Below, in pieces: positions 22,781-30,066 of a stretch of DNA of 32,092 bases (position 1 is the first letter of the stretch; every line of letters starts with the position of its first letter). The notes under the pieces were generated by a model. The model was not told the DNA's origin. It saw only the letters and a program-made list of their open reading frames with translations, and ran no database searches. The stretch lies in the NCBI GenBank assembly GCA_945867435.1, contig CAMBIK010000015.1, positions 1 through 32,092 of the forward strand. The letters run 5' to 3'. This stretch comes from Klebsiella pneumoniae. Lineage in GTDB: Bacteria > Myxococcota_A > UBA796 > SXON01. A program made the position numbers and the translations under genes.

Positions 22781-23765
22781 CCAGTTTGGACCATACCGAC
22801 TGTAAGAGGACAGGCACGCCTTGTCCCGAAACGGCACTGATCACGAGGACTTTGACCCCCACATCGGCGAACGATGCGCGCACCGTCGCCAACGCCTCGG
22901 CGTCGATCACATCGGCCTTGGTGAGCACCACAATCTCCGGGCGATCCACGAGATCTGTGTCGTAGCGGCGCAGCTCGTCGCGCAAAACCTGCCAGCGTTG
23001 GAGGGGCGTGCCCTCATCTTCCGCGAGCGAAACGAGGTGAAGGAGCATGCGCGTGCGCTCCACATGGCGGAGAAACTGGTGCCCGAGGCCGCGCCCTTCA
23101 GCGGCACCCTCGATCAGCCCCGGAATATCCGCCACCACGAAGCTGCCATCCGTGCCCATCGACACCACGCCGAGGTTGGGAACAAGGGTCGTGAATGGGT
23201 AGTCCGCGATCTTCGGCCTCGCGGCTGAAATAACTGAAATAAGCGTGCTTTTCCCGGCGTTCGGATAGCCGAGCAGGCCAACGTCGGCGACGAGCTTGAG
23301 TTCGAACCCCACCCTGCGGACGCAAGCGGGCCCGCCCGGCGTGGTCTCTTTCGGGGCACGGTTGGTGCTGGTCTTAAAATGCGTGTTCCCCAAGCCACCT
23401 TTGCCCCCCTCGACCAGGGTGCGCTCCTCGCCATCCACCAGCAGTTCAAACAGGATGAAGTCCTCGGCCAAATCCTTGATGGCCGTGCCCACGGGAACGC
23501 GAATGACCAGGTCGGCGCCGACCGCGCCCGTCATTTGCCGGATCCCTCCCCCCGTGCCATCTTCGGCGTACCACTGCGCCTTCGAACGCAGATCGAGCAG
23601 GCTGGTCAGCGAGGCATCGGCCCGCAGGATCACATGCCCCCCTCGACCCCCATCCCCGCCATCGGGCCCGCCATGAGGCACATACTTTTCCCGGCGCATC
23701 GAGGCACTTCCGCGCCCGCCACGCCCCGACCTCACCTCGATCTCTACCTCATCGATAAACCGCAT
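22740..23765 (-). CDS. obg: Obg/CgtA ribosome-associated GTPase
   Basis: The 341-aa product begins with the glycine-rich Obg fold (VRSGRGGRGSASMRREKYV, HGGPDGGDGGRGGHV). The G domain follows: G1 GYPNAGKST, switch DYPFTTLVPNLG, G3 DIPGLIEGA, G4 LTKAD and G5 SAVSG. No C-terminal OCT domain is present, as in many short Obg proteins. It acts in late 50S assembly and stress responses. The usual upstream partners rplU and rpmA are missing; the gene on that side is a trypsin-like protease on the same strand. Downstream, rsfS, rlmH and comF lie further along the same strand. Confidence 0.96.
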   Translation of the reverse strand: MRFIDEVEIEVRSGRGGRGSASMRREKYVPHGGPDGGDGGRGGHVILRADASLTSLLDLRSKAQWYAEDGTGGGIRQMTGAVGADLVIRVPVGTAIKDLAEDFILFELLVDGEERTLVEGGKGGLGNTHFKTSTNRAPKETTPGGPACVRRVGFELKLVADVGLLGYPNAGKSTLISVISAARPKIADYPFTTLVPNLGVVSMGTDGSFVVADIPGLIEGAAEGRGLGHQFLRHVERTRMLLHLVSLAEDEGTPLQRWQVLRDELRRYDTDLVDRPEIVVLTKADVIDAEALATVRASFADVGVKVLVISAVSGQGVPVLLQSVWSKLGELAPSAAEPGLR

Positions 23766-23839
23766 CGGGGCGCGCTATCAAGAAACGGGGGAAAGGGCTT
23801 GCCGCCCGGACATTTCATGGGCCTTGGATGCACGGAAAG

Positions 23840-23849
23840 CCCCATGGGG
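23840..23849. other. CCCCATGGGG palindrome after the trypsin gene
   Basis: A perfect 10-bp palindrome in the 86-bp gap between the protease stop and the obg start. A weak CTTTCC follows on the minus strand. It is too short to call a terminator with confidence. Confidence 0.2.
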
Positions 23850-23851
23850 GA

Positions 23852-24898
23852 CTAACGAGGTACGCCCCGCCGGCGGTGCACTGCGGTCAGCGCGAGCGCA
23901 ATCAGGGCCACCGAGGCCCCGCCGGAGGTGGGCGTGGCGCAGAGGCCCAGGCCGGTGGTCTGGTAGTCCTCGCCCACGCCATCCGGCGTGGCAGGATCGT
24001 CGAAGGGGGCGTCGGAGGCACCGCCCGATCCCGTGTCGGTGTCGGTGTCCGCATCGGTGTCCGTGTCCGTGTCCGTGTCCGTGTCGGCATCGCCAGAGCC
24101 GGTGTCTGTGGTGCCGGTGTCTTCCCCGCCGTACATCTCCTCCCAGGAATACACATCGATGAAGGTCTCGATCCAATGGATGTAGGTGTCGATGCGCACG
24201 CCCCCGGTGGCGCCATCGGAACAGGGGCTGTTCCCCCCCTTGATCGCCCAAACGAAGCTGTTCACCACCTGCAGTTCGAAACCGCCGTTGGAGAGGATCT
24301 CCAAGCCAGCGCCCCCGGAATCTCCGGAGCACACGTTCTGACCGTCCACCGGGTCGTAGGCGTAGTGAAGCCAGGCGTCGTATTCGTACAAGGGCAGGTC
24401 AGCCCTACGCTTCTTCGTGCTGTCCTGAGCATTGTCTGACGTGATGCCCCAGCCCACATAGCGGTAGTCGTTCCCCACGTCTGCGTTGCGCAGCGCGGTC
24501 TTGTTCACCGGCATCGGATCGATCGAGGTGATCGACGATCGAAGCTCCACCATCGCGATGTCGTACTGGCTGGCCTGGCCATCCCAGCTCGGGTGGGTGG
24601 TCCAGTTCTTGACCCCCGCCGAATCGGTAATGCCGGCCGACTTGTCCAGGTCGTACCCCACGAGCGCGTAGTGGTCGGTCATCCCGTAGTCGGTCTCGTT
24701 CGAGGCGAAGGCATCGGCGCAATGAGCGGCCGTGACGACCCATTTCGCGTGAATGAGCGTTCCCGAGCAGAAGTTGGCCCCGTAGCCGCGCGAATCCGCC
24801 GAATATAGAGTTACAACCTGCGGATAATCTTGGGTGGTTTCCCCGTTGACGATCGGCGGCGGCGGGGCGGCGAGCGAGAGGGAGAACATCAGCAGCAT
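23852..24898 (-). CDS. Secreted trypsin-fold serine protease with Asp-Thr linker and C-terminal anchor
   Basis: A 348-aa chymotrypsin-fold protease. The catalytic triad is complete: His59 (VVTAAHC), Asp113 (YDIAMVEL) and Ser194 (CSGDSGGAG). The signal peptide runs straight into PPPPIVNGE, so there is almost no propeptide before the Ile-Val-Asn-Gly new N-terminus typical of active enzymes. The primary-specificity position six residues before Ser194 is Asn and not Asp, so classic Arg/Lys specificity is doubtful. After the domain come an Asp-Thr repeat (~256-292), a cysteine (GLGLC), a hydrophobic stretch (VALIALALTAV) and HRRRG, which resembles a Myxococcota-type sorting tail. The enzyme is probably displayed on the cell surface. 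The start is ATG 24898; ATG 24889 is also possible. Confidence 0.9.
   Translation of the reverse strand: MLLMFSLSLAAPPPPIVNGETTQDYPQVVTLYSADSRGYGANFCSGTLIHAKWVVTAAHCADAFASNETDYGMTDHYALVGYDLDKSAGITDSAGVKNWTTHPSWDGQASQYDIAMVELRSSITSIDPMPVNKTALRNADVGNDYRYVGWGITSDNAQDSTKKRRADLPLYEYDAWLHYAYDPVDGQNVCSGDSGGAGLEILSNGGFELQVVNSFVWAIKGGNSPCSDGATGGVRIDTYIHWIETFIDVYSWEEMYGGEDTGTTDTGSGDADTDTDTDTDTDADTDTDTGSGGASDAPFDDPATPDGVGEDYQTTGLGLCATPTSGGASVALIALALTAVHRRRGVPR
24033..24092 (-). repeat. Hexanucleotide tandem repeat encoding the Asp-Thr linker
   Basis: About ten imperfect copies of a 6-bp unit (GTGTCC/GTGTCG on the plus strand) encode alternating Asp-Thr. Units of 6 bp keep the frame when copies are gained or lost, so the linker length may vary among strains. 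Confidence 0.8.
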
Positions 24899-25015
24899 CG
24901 GAAGCTCCGAGAGCCCGCACCATAGCCTAGCCCGAGGCGCACCGCGTCAGGGTTCCGCGAAGGCCGAGGGGCCGCGCCTTGCCGCATCGCGTCCTCGGTG
25001 GCAAGCTGCCGCCCC

Positions 25016-26332
25016 ATGCGCGACGAAGTGAAGGTCATGTGTCGTCTCGCCTGGCCCACCAGCCTCGGCATGCTGGCCTTCATGGGGATGAACGTGGTGG
25101 ACACGCTGTGCGTGGGCCAGCTCGGGAGCGCGGCGCAGGCGGCCGTCTCCATCACCAACGGATGGGGGCTCTCGGGCGCGGTCCTGGCGATGGGGATCGT
25201 GCGCGCCATCGAGCCGATCGTGGCGCAATCCCATGGCGAGGGCGACAAGGCGGCGGCGGGGCAAGCGCTGGTGCGGATGCTGGTGCTCGCCATCCCGCTC
25301 GGCCTGCTGGCCGGCGGGTGGTACGCGCTGGCTCCGTTTGGACTCTCCCTGCTTGGCCAACCGGCGACCATCCTTCCGTTCGCTGAAGACTACGCCAGTG
25401 TAATCGCCCTGAGTTGGCCGTTCGCCATCCTGGCCCAGACGATCCGCGTCTTCCTTCAGTCGTTGGGAATCGTCCGCCCCGCGATGATCGCCACCGTGCT
25501 CGGAACGCTCATCAAGGGCCCGCTCAACCTGCTCTTGATGTCGGGCGTCGGCCCCATTCCGGCGCTGGGGATCGCGGGGGCGGCGTGGGCGACCCTCGTG
25601 GTGGACATCCTCGTGCTGGGCTTGCTCGTCGTGACCGTTCGGACAACGCTATCGGAGTACTGGCCGGACAAGCTATCGATTCACCCAATGAAGCTCGCCA
25701 ACCTGCTCCGGGTGGGCATGCCGATCGGCGTGCAGATGGGCACGGAGTTCTGGGCCTTTTCGATGACGGCCGTGATGATGGGCTGGATCAGCGAACGGGC
25801 GATGGCCGCACATGCCGTGGCGTTGAACCTTGCCTCTGTCTCGTTCATGCTGCCGCTGGGCATCGCGACCGCCGCGGCCGCACGGGTCGGCCACCGCTTC
25901 GGCGCAGGGGAAGACTGGGGGAAGTCCGCCCGAGCGGCCCTCCTGCTCGGTGCGGGTACGCAGCTCGTGTCCGGAGCGGTCTTCCTCGGGCTGGGCGCCT
26001 GGCTCGTCGCGCCCTACAGCCCCGATCTGGACGTGCGCGCCCTGGCCGCCACGCTGATGCCAATCGCAGCCGCGTTCCAGCTCTTCGATGGCATGCAGGT
26101 GATCGGCTTCGGCATCCTGCGCGGGGCGGGGGATGTTCGGGTTCCCACCCTCGCGAACCTGCTGGGCTACTACGTGTTCGGCCTCCCCTTCGCCTACTTT
26201 CTCGGTGTTCGCGGTGGTGGAGGGCCTACTGCGATCTGGTGGGGACTCAGCATCGGCTTGGGCGTTGTCTCCGTGTTCCTGCTAGCGCGAATTCGGGTCG
26301 TACACCGGCGAGGGGGAGTGCGCGTTCGGTAG
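25016..26332 (+). CDS. MATE-family multidrug/cation exporter
   Basis: The 438-aa product has 12 hydrophobic segments in two homologous halves, the MATE layout. Typical blocks are AWPTSLGMLAFMGMNVVDTLCVGQLGS at the N-terminus, PLNLLLMSGVGPIPALGIAGAAWAT in the middle, and ATAAAARVGHRFGAG and FQLFDGMQVIGFGILRGAGD in the second half. MATE proteins export drugs or metabolites in exchange for Na+ or H+. The GTG at 24998 would add six residues; I prefer ATG 25016. No RBS is clear. It diverges from the trypsin gene across 117 bp, and its 3' end overlaps the convergent small ORF by about 50 bases. Confidence 0.92.
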   Translation: MRDEVKVMCRLAWPTSLGMLAFMGMNVVDTLCVGQLGSAAQAAVSITNGWGLSGAVLAMGIVRAIEPIVAQSHGEGDKAAAGQALVRMLVLAIPLGLLAGGWYALAPFGLSLLGQPATILPFAEDYASVIALSWPFAILAQTIRVFLQSLGIVRPAMIATVLGTLIKGPLNLLLMSGVGPIPALGIAGAAWATLVVDILVLGLLVVTVRTTLSEYWPDKLSIHPMKLANLLRVGMPIGVQMGTEFWAFSMTAVMMGWISERAMAAHAVALNLASVSFMLPLGIATAAAARVGHRFGAGEDWGKSARAALLLGAGTQLVSGAVFLGLGAWLVAPYSPDLDVRALAATLMPIAAAFQLFDGMQVIGFGILRGAGDVRVPTLANLLGYYVFGLPFAYFLGVRGGGGPTAIWWGLSIGLGVVSVFLLARIRVVHRRGGVRVR

Positions 26333-26518
26333 GGCGAGGGCTGCGCCGAACCGCTGCAACCGCGCGCACGCGGCCCACAGGGCGCAGGCTTCGCGGAGCC
26401 GGAGCGTGACCTGCGCTTCCGTAGGGGCGCCCAGGTCGGGGATCACCACGGGCTCGGCCATTTGCCGGCACGCCTCTCGAAGTCCCGCGGTATTCCGGTC
26501 GGCCGTGAGCTCACTCAC
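26282..26518 (-). CDS. Small unrecognised protein coupled to the nucleotidyltransferase gene
   Basis: A 78-aa frame. It starts GTG inside the last codons of the nucleotidyltransferase gene (8-base overlap, GTGAGTGA) with GGAG seven bases upstream. The product (SELTADRNTAGLREACRQMA, then APTEAQVTLRLREACALWAACARLQ) is helical in the first 55 residues and Pro-rich at the end. No family is recognised. The last ~50 bases overlap the convergent MATE gene, so some caution is needed. The coupling to a nucleotidyltransferase fits a toxin-antitoxin-like pair, but HEPN motifs are not visible. Confidence 0.5.
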   Translation of the reverse strand: MSELTADRNTAGLREACRQMAEPVVIPDLGAPTEAQVTLRLREACALWAACARLQRFGAALALPNAHSPSPVYDPNSR

Positions 26519-26975
26519 GTTCCAACTCCATAAGGCGCTGAATGTCCACCAGATCCTGCGGGCGACCGGCGGTGGTCTTCAGCACGATCAGTCCTTCCCG
26601 GGTCACCACCTGGAGAGTCCCGCCCTCGACCGGGAGCCGGATACGCCCATCAAAGACCGCTGTGAGGCCGTCTGGGAGCAGGAGCAGGTCCAACATCAAG
26701 GGTTGAACCCCGATCAGGCGGGTCTGGCGCAACAACGTGATGCCGCCCTGCAAGTGCATGGGCAGCGCGTCGAAGGTGTACCCAAGAGTGCGGGCCAGTG
26801 CCCGGACGGCATCGATCTGGTCGCGAGACACCAGAAGATCGATGTCGCGGGTTGCCCGCGGGGACCCATAAACCGCGAGGGCGAGAGCGCCGCACAGCGC
26901 GTACTCCAACCTGGCCTCATCGAGCGCCCGGGTGAGCACCATCAACTCGGCGTAGGGGTCGAAGGGCACGCCCAC
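26511..26975 (-). CDS. Small nucleotidyltransferase-fold protein
   Basis: A 154-aa protein with ALCGALALAVYGSPRATRDIDLLV near residues 26-49. This is the Gly-x-Ala helix and R-x-T-x-D-x-D motif of stand-alone nucleotidyltransferases (DUF6036/AbiEii-like). QPLMLDLLLLP supplies a likely third acidic residue. The tail REGLIVLKTTAGRPQDLVDI is the usual K-x(n)-R-x-xD-x-xDI end block of this group. The start codon is GTG 26975 (another GTG two codons on). It sits three bases after the Nudix gene and overlaps the small ORF downstream. It resembles the other nucleotidyltransferase in the window only in the core motif. Confidence 0.78.
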   Translation of the reverse strand: MGVPFDPYAELMVLTRALDEARLEYALCGALALAVYGSPRATRDIDLLVSRDQIDAVRALARTLGYTFDALPMHLQGGITLLRQTRLIGVQPLMLDLLLLPDGLTAVFDGRIRLPVEGGTLQVVTREGLIVLKTTAGRPQDLVDIQRLMELERE

Positions 26976-26978
26976 CCC

Positions 26979-27371
26979 TCACGAGTCCTTGAGCAGCTTG
27001 TCGACGGTCTGCTGGTCCGCGCCCGGAAAGCGATAGGCCCCGAACTCATCCGGTTTCACCCACCTCACGTCGGCGACGCGCACGGTCTGGGGATCGCCCA
27101 CGATGCCGCAGCGATACACGACCATGTCCAGGGTGTAGGTGGGGTATGCGTGAGTCACATGCAGCACACGGTGACCGATTTGCGTGTCCACCCCGATCCG
27201 GTCGCGCAAGGTGCGACGGAGCGCTTCGCTGTCGCTTTCGCCATCCCGAACCCGACCACCGGGAAATTCCCACAGATGGGGCAGCTCCGATTCGGCCCGC
27301 CGCTGGGTGATCAGAAAGCTTCCATCGACCTCGACTTCAGCGGCGACGATCCGGACATGGGGCAACGACAT
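26979..27371 (-). CDS. Nudix-fold protein with degenerate Nudix box
   Basis: A 130-aa MutT-like protein: SFLITQRRAESELPHLWEFPGGRV is the typical lead-in. The Nudix box should be Gx5Ex7REUxEExGU. Here it reads G39-x5-E45-x7-R53-T-L-R-D-R-I-G-V, so the Glu after Arg is Thr and the EE pair is Asp-Arg. These residues hold the catalytic metal, so diphosphohydrolase activity is probably weak or absent; Nudix proteins without a box can act as regulators or binders. The C-terminal part (WVKPDEFGAYRFPGADQQTV) is the normal MutT end. It starts ATG 27371 and precedes the nucleotidyltransferase gene by three bases. Confidence 0.85.
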   Translation of the reverse strand: MSLPHVRIVAAEVEVDGSFLITQRRAESELPHLWEFPGGRVRDGESDSEALRRTLRDRIGVDTQIGHRVLHVTHAYPTYTLDMVVYRCGIVGDPQTVRVADVRWVKPDEFGAYRFPGADQQTVDKLLKDS

Positions 27372-27447
27372 AGAGTTTCCAGCAGGTAGCGAAGCCTATC
27401 ACACCCGCAGCGTGCGGCAGACTACCGGACGATTCCCGCTCCTCGAC

Positions 27448-27453
27448 TATACT
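27448..27453 (+). promoter_or_regulatory. Possible -10 element of the Nfu gene
   Basis: TATACT (5 of 6 to TATAAT) lies 26 bases before the ATG in an otherwise GC-rich gap. No good -35 is visible at 16-18 bp, so the promoter is incomplete or activator-dependent. Confidence 0.35.
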
Positions 27454-27479
27454 GTCCTCACTCTTCCACGGACCCGCTC

Positions 27480-28061
27480 ATGATCCGCAGCGCCTTCAAA
27501 TCCGGACTCAAGCGCATCCTCGGCGTCGAAGTCAAGCCCTCGCCCGCGCCCCCGCCGGCCTGGCGCGAGGTGCCGGCCGCTCGGGTGGAGCCGCCCGTAG
27601 TGCAGGCCTCAAAGCCTGTGTCTCCGGAAGCCCCCCCCCCGGTCGTGGAGGTGGTGGCACCGGTCGTCGAGCTTGCGCCGGAACCCACGCCCATCCCCGC
27701 GGAGAAGAAGTCCAAGGCCAAGAAGAAGGCCGCCCCGGTGGTCGAGGCCGCCCCGGTCGTCGAGGCGACTGCGGTCGTCGAGGCGGCAGGGGCCGTTCAG
27801 TCCTCAGGGGTAGACGAAGTCGGCCCTGCAGCCTACTCGATGGAACAGGTGCAGGAACTGTTCGACGAGATGGTCCGGCCCGCGCTTCAGGGCGATGGCG
27901 GCGACATCACGCTGCTCCGCATCGAGGCCAACGATGTGTACGTCCGGCTCGTCGGCAGCTGCTCGACCTGCCCCTCCTCCATCCTCACGATGAAGATGGG
28001 AGTGGAGTCGCTGCTTCGCGAGGAACTTCCAGGATTCGGCAGCCTCATCCAGGTGGATTGA
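27480..28061 (+). CDS. Nfu/NifU C-terminal-domain Fe-S scaffold with long Pro/Ala/Val linker
   Basis: A 193-aa protein. The last ~75 residues are an Nfu domain (EQVQELFDEMVRPALQGDGGDI) with the cluster-binding pair C161-S-T-C164 in GSCSTCPSS. Such domains carry and hand over [4Fe-4S] clusters. The first ~20 residues (MIRSAFKSGLKRILGVEVK) are amphipathic and basic. Residues 20-115 form a low-complexity Pro/Ala/Val/Glu/Lys linker with repeated PVVE units. This extension is not usual for Nfu and might tether the domain to a membrane or partner. A TATACT lies upstream. The 3' end overlaps the convergent DUF1704 gene by 17 bases. Confidence 0.85.
   Translation: MIRSAFKSGLKRILGVEVKPSPAPPPAWREVPAARVEPPVVQASKPVSPEAPPPVVEVVAPVVELAPEPTPIPAEKKSKAKKKAAPVVEAAPVVEATAVVEAAGAVQSSGVDEVGPAAYSMEQVQELFDEMVRPALQGDGGDITLLRIEANDVYVRLVGSCSTCPSSILTMKMGVESLLREELPGFGSLIQVD
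27735..27788 (+). repeat. PVVEA/AVVEA repeat in the Nfu linker
   Basis: Three near-identical 18-bp units (variants of CCGGTCGTCGAGGCG) encode PVVEAA, PVVEAT and AVVEAA. Further PVVE copies lie upstream in the linker, so local duplication probably lengthened it. Confidence 0.6.
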
Positions 28062-29082
28062 TCCACCCGGCTTCGATCCATTCGGCGACAGGATGGTGCA
28101 GCCCAACCTTTCCGACCGATAACATCGACGCATCGCCGCCTTCGTCGAGCCACGCGGACACCCGGCACCAGCCGATCCAATAGACCCGATCCTTGGCGTA
28201 CACGCCAGGTTCTTCGGGGTCAGCCAATCCACGCTTGATGCGCACGCAAGTGGTCCACGCGCCGGCAGGCCCTAGCAGCGTTTCCAGTCCCCGGTACACC
28301 TCAGTAAAACCCTGTTCGCGGGCACGCCGTACCGCTGCTGCGAGCAGCGCCAGCCGATTGGAGGTGCCATCCGGCAGCCCCACCGCACGGGCCTCAGCGT
28401 GCAACGCCAGCCCTTCCTCGGTTGCCAGCGAACCGGCGAGCCCATGGGCGAAGATCGTCAGCGGTTGCCTCGCCCCCGCTTCTGCCCGCCCAACATGCAC
28501 GCCCACCTCGTGAGCGACGAGCGCGACAAGCTCTGTCTCCGAAACGACAGCGCGGGGGTTCACGCGAAGGACACGACGAGGACTGTCCACCACCACGCGC
28601 GCAGTCATGATGGGGTCGGTCTGCACGGTCCAGTCGCCATGGCCGGCCTGAACGAGCGCCTCGCGAAAAGCGGTGAGCAGCGCATCGTGCGGCACCACGG
28701 TCCGGTCCTCCCGCCGCAACGGCGGTGCGACTGCGGGGGGGGGGCCAGCATCCTGGTACCACCCGCTTGCCGAGGCGAGCGCCTCGAAGGCGAGCGCAGT
28801 GCGGTCCCGAAGCGCACGGATGGAAAGCGCAAGCTCATCGCGGGCGGCGGACACTTCGCGGCCGAGGGGGTGGTGAAGGGGGGGGCGCACGTCGTCGCAC
28901 GCCTCGAGGAGCGCGTCGGCATCCGGCAGAGGGAGGTAGCGAAAGCGCGCTGGATTGCCTCTCAAAAAGCTGGCTCTCGCCTCCACCTCGTCCAGAGGGT
29001 TGAGGTGACGGGAGGCGGCGAGACGGACCTGGAGCGCAGCGAGCTGGCGATCGGCGCGAAGGAGGTCGTCGGGGAGGTCCAT
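28045..29082 (-). CDS. DUF1704-family (QEGLA-motif) metallopeptidase-like protein
   Basis: A 345-aa protein (from ATG 29082). The catalytic block is VALVAHEVGVHVGRAEAG, with the HExxxH zinc ligands. LATEEGLALHAEARAVG follows and is the (Q/E)EGLA motif that names the family. DUF1704 relatives include the tubulin-tyrosine carboxypeptidase MATCAP; bacterial members are often annotated as flavohemoglobin-expression modulators, with unproved function. The motif set is complete, so peptidase activity is plausible. ATG 29130 (MRGRLARHTL) is an alternative, but its start codon would overlap that of the divergent acyltransferase, so I chose 29082. The 3' end overlaps the Nfu gene. Confidence 0.82.
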   Translation of the reverse strand: MDLPDDLLRADRQLAALQVRLAASRHLNPLDEVEARASFLRGNPARFRYLPLPDADALLEACDDVRPPLHHPLGREVSAARDELALSIRALRDRTALAFEALASASGWYQDAGPPPAVAPPLRREDRTVVPHDALLTAFREALVQAGHGDWTVQTDPIMTARVVVDSPRRVLRVNPRAVVSETELVALVAHEVGVHVGRAEAGARQPLTIFAHGLAGSLATEEGLALHAEARAVGLPDGTSNRLALLAAAVRRAREQGFTEVYRGLETLLGPAGAWTTCVRIKRGLADPEEPGVYAKDRVYWIGWCRVSAWLDEGGDASMLSVGKVGLHHPVAEWIEAGWINPPG

Positions 29083-29128
29083 CAGACGGTGTAGCCGGGA
29101 GAGGGTGTGCCGGGCTAACCGGCCGCGC

Positions 29129-30055
29129 ATGGAGTTCTCCATCGAGCGCGTGGCGGCGATGCCCACCCCATTGGTGCGCTCCGCACTCGCCCCGTGGGTT
29201 GCGGGCCATCTTGAAGCGACACCCGAAGCCCGGGCCGCTCTGGTCGACCAGCTCCAGCGAATCGTGGACGCGGCGAGCGACGGCGAGATCGACTCGATGC
29301 GGATCACGTTCGCGAATGCCGGAGATACTTGGCGTTTCCACCCGGCAGACCCCCTCGCACGCCGGGTCACGCGCGCGTACATGGCCGCGGCCGTGCAACC
29401 CTGGTGGTTTCAAGGTCGCGAACCGCTGGACCGCTTCCTCACCTCACCCGCGAAGCGAAGGATGGTGGTCTGCAACCACCTGTCCTACACCGACACGCAG
29501 GTGACCGACGTGGTCTTGGCGCTCGCAGGACAGGAGGCGTTCGCGAACCGTCTCGTGGCCATCGCGGGGCCCAAGGTGTACACCGAGCCGTGGCGACGCA
29601 TGGCTTCCATCGCGCTCAACACTCGGAAGACCGCCCAGTCCAGCCGGGTGGCCTCGGAGCAAGGCGCCCTCGGCCCTCGGGAACTTGCCGTGGTGGCACT
29701 CGAGACTCTCGCCGATGCCGTTCGCTTGATGGACCAAGGCTACATCGTTCTGTTGTACCCCGAAGGCACGCGCGCCCGTCATGGCAGGCTGCAGCCGTTC
29801 CTCCGCGCCGCCGCTCGCTACCTCGCGATCGAGGGGCTCGAAGTGATGCCGCTCGGCCAGGTGGGGGGCGAACAGGTGTTCCCCATGGAAGCCACCATCA
29901 TGCGTCAGGCGGCGGTGAACCTGGTGTGCGGCGATTCGTTTCTCACGGCGGACTACGCTGGTAAAGCGGCCGCGCTGGAGGAATGCCACCGACGAGTGGC
30001 CGCGCTGCTCCCCGACACGTATCAACCGGCCGCAGGCTCGCTGCGCGTGGACTGA
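29129..30055 (+). CDS. PlsC-type acyltransferase
   Basis: A 308-aa protein with the glycerolipid acyltransferase motifs. Block I is CNHLSYTDTQ, with His and Asp in HX4D. Block III is LYPEGTRARHG, with the EGTR phosphate-binding motif. The P-x-G-x-V-type region is GLEVMPLGQVGGEQVFP. Members move acyl groups from acyl-CoA or acyl-ACP to lysophosphatidate or other lipid acceptors. The acceptor cannot be told here. No strong membrane helix is seen, so it probably associates peripherally. The start ATG at 29129 lacks a clear RBS; ATG 29159 is possible. It ends 11 bp before the convergent tldE. Confidence 0.87.
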   Translation: MEFSIERVAAMPTPLVRSALAPWVAGHLEATPEARAALVDQLQRIVDAASDGEIDSMRITFANAGDTWRFHPADPLARRVTRAYMAAAVQPWWFQGREPLDRFLTSPAKRRMVVCNHLSYTDTQVTDVVLALAGQEAFANRLVAIAGPKVYTEPWRRMASIALNTRKTAQSSRVASEQGALGPRELAVVALETLADAVRLMDQGYIVLLYPEGTRARHGRLQPFLRAAARYLAIEGLEVMPLGQVGGEQVFPMEATIMRQAAVNLVCGDSFLTADYAGKAAALEECHRRVAALLPDTYQPAAGSLRVD

Positions 30056-30066
30056 CCCGAGCACGC

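Noticed and set aside
24033-24092. Possible CRISPR-like repeat
   Set aside because: It is a 6-bp in-frame tandem repeat inside a protease gene, without spacers.
25414-26409. 331-aa plus-strand ORF
   Set aside because: Out-of-frame shadow of the MATE exporter; Arg/Gly-rich translation.
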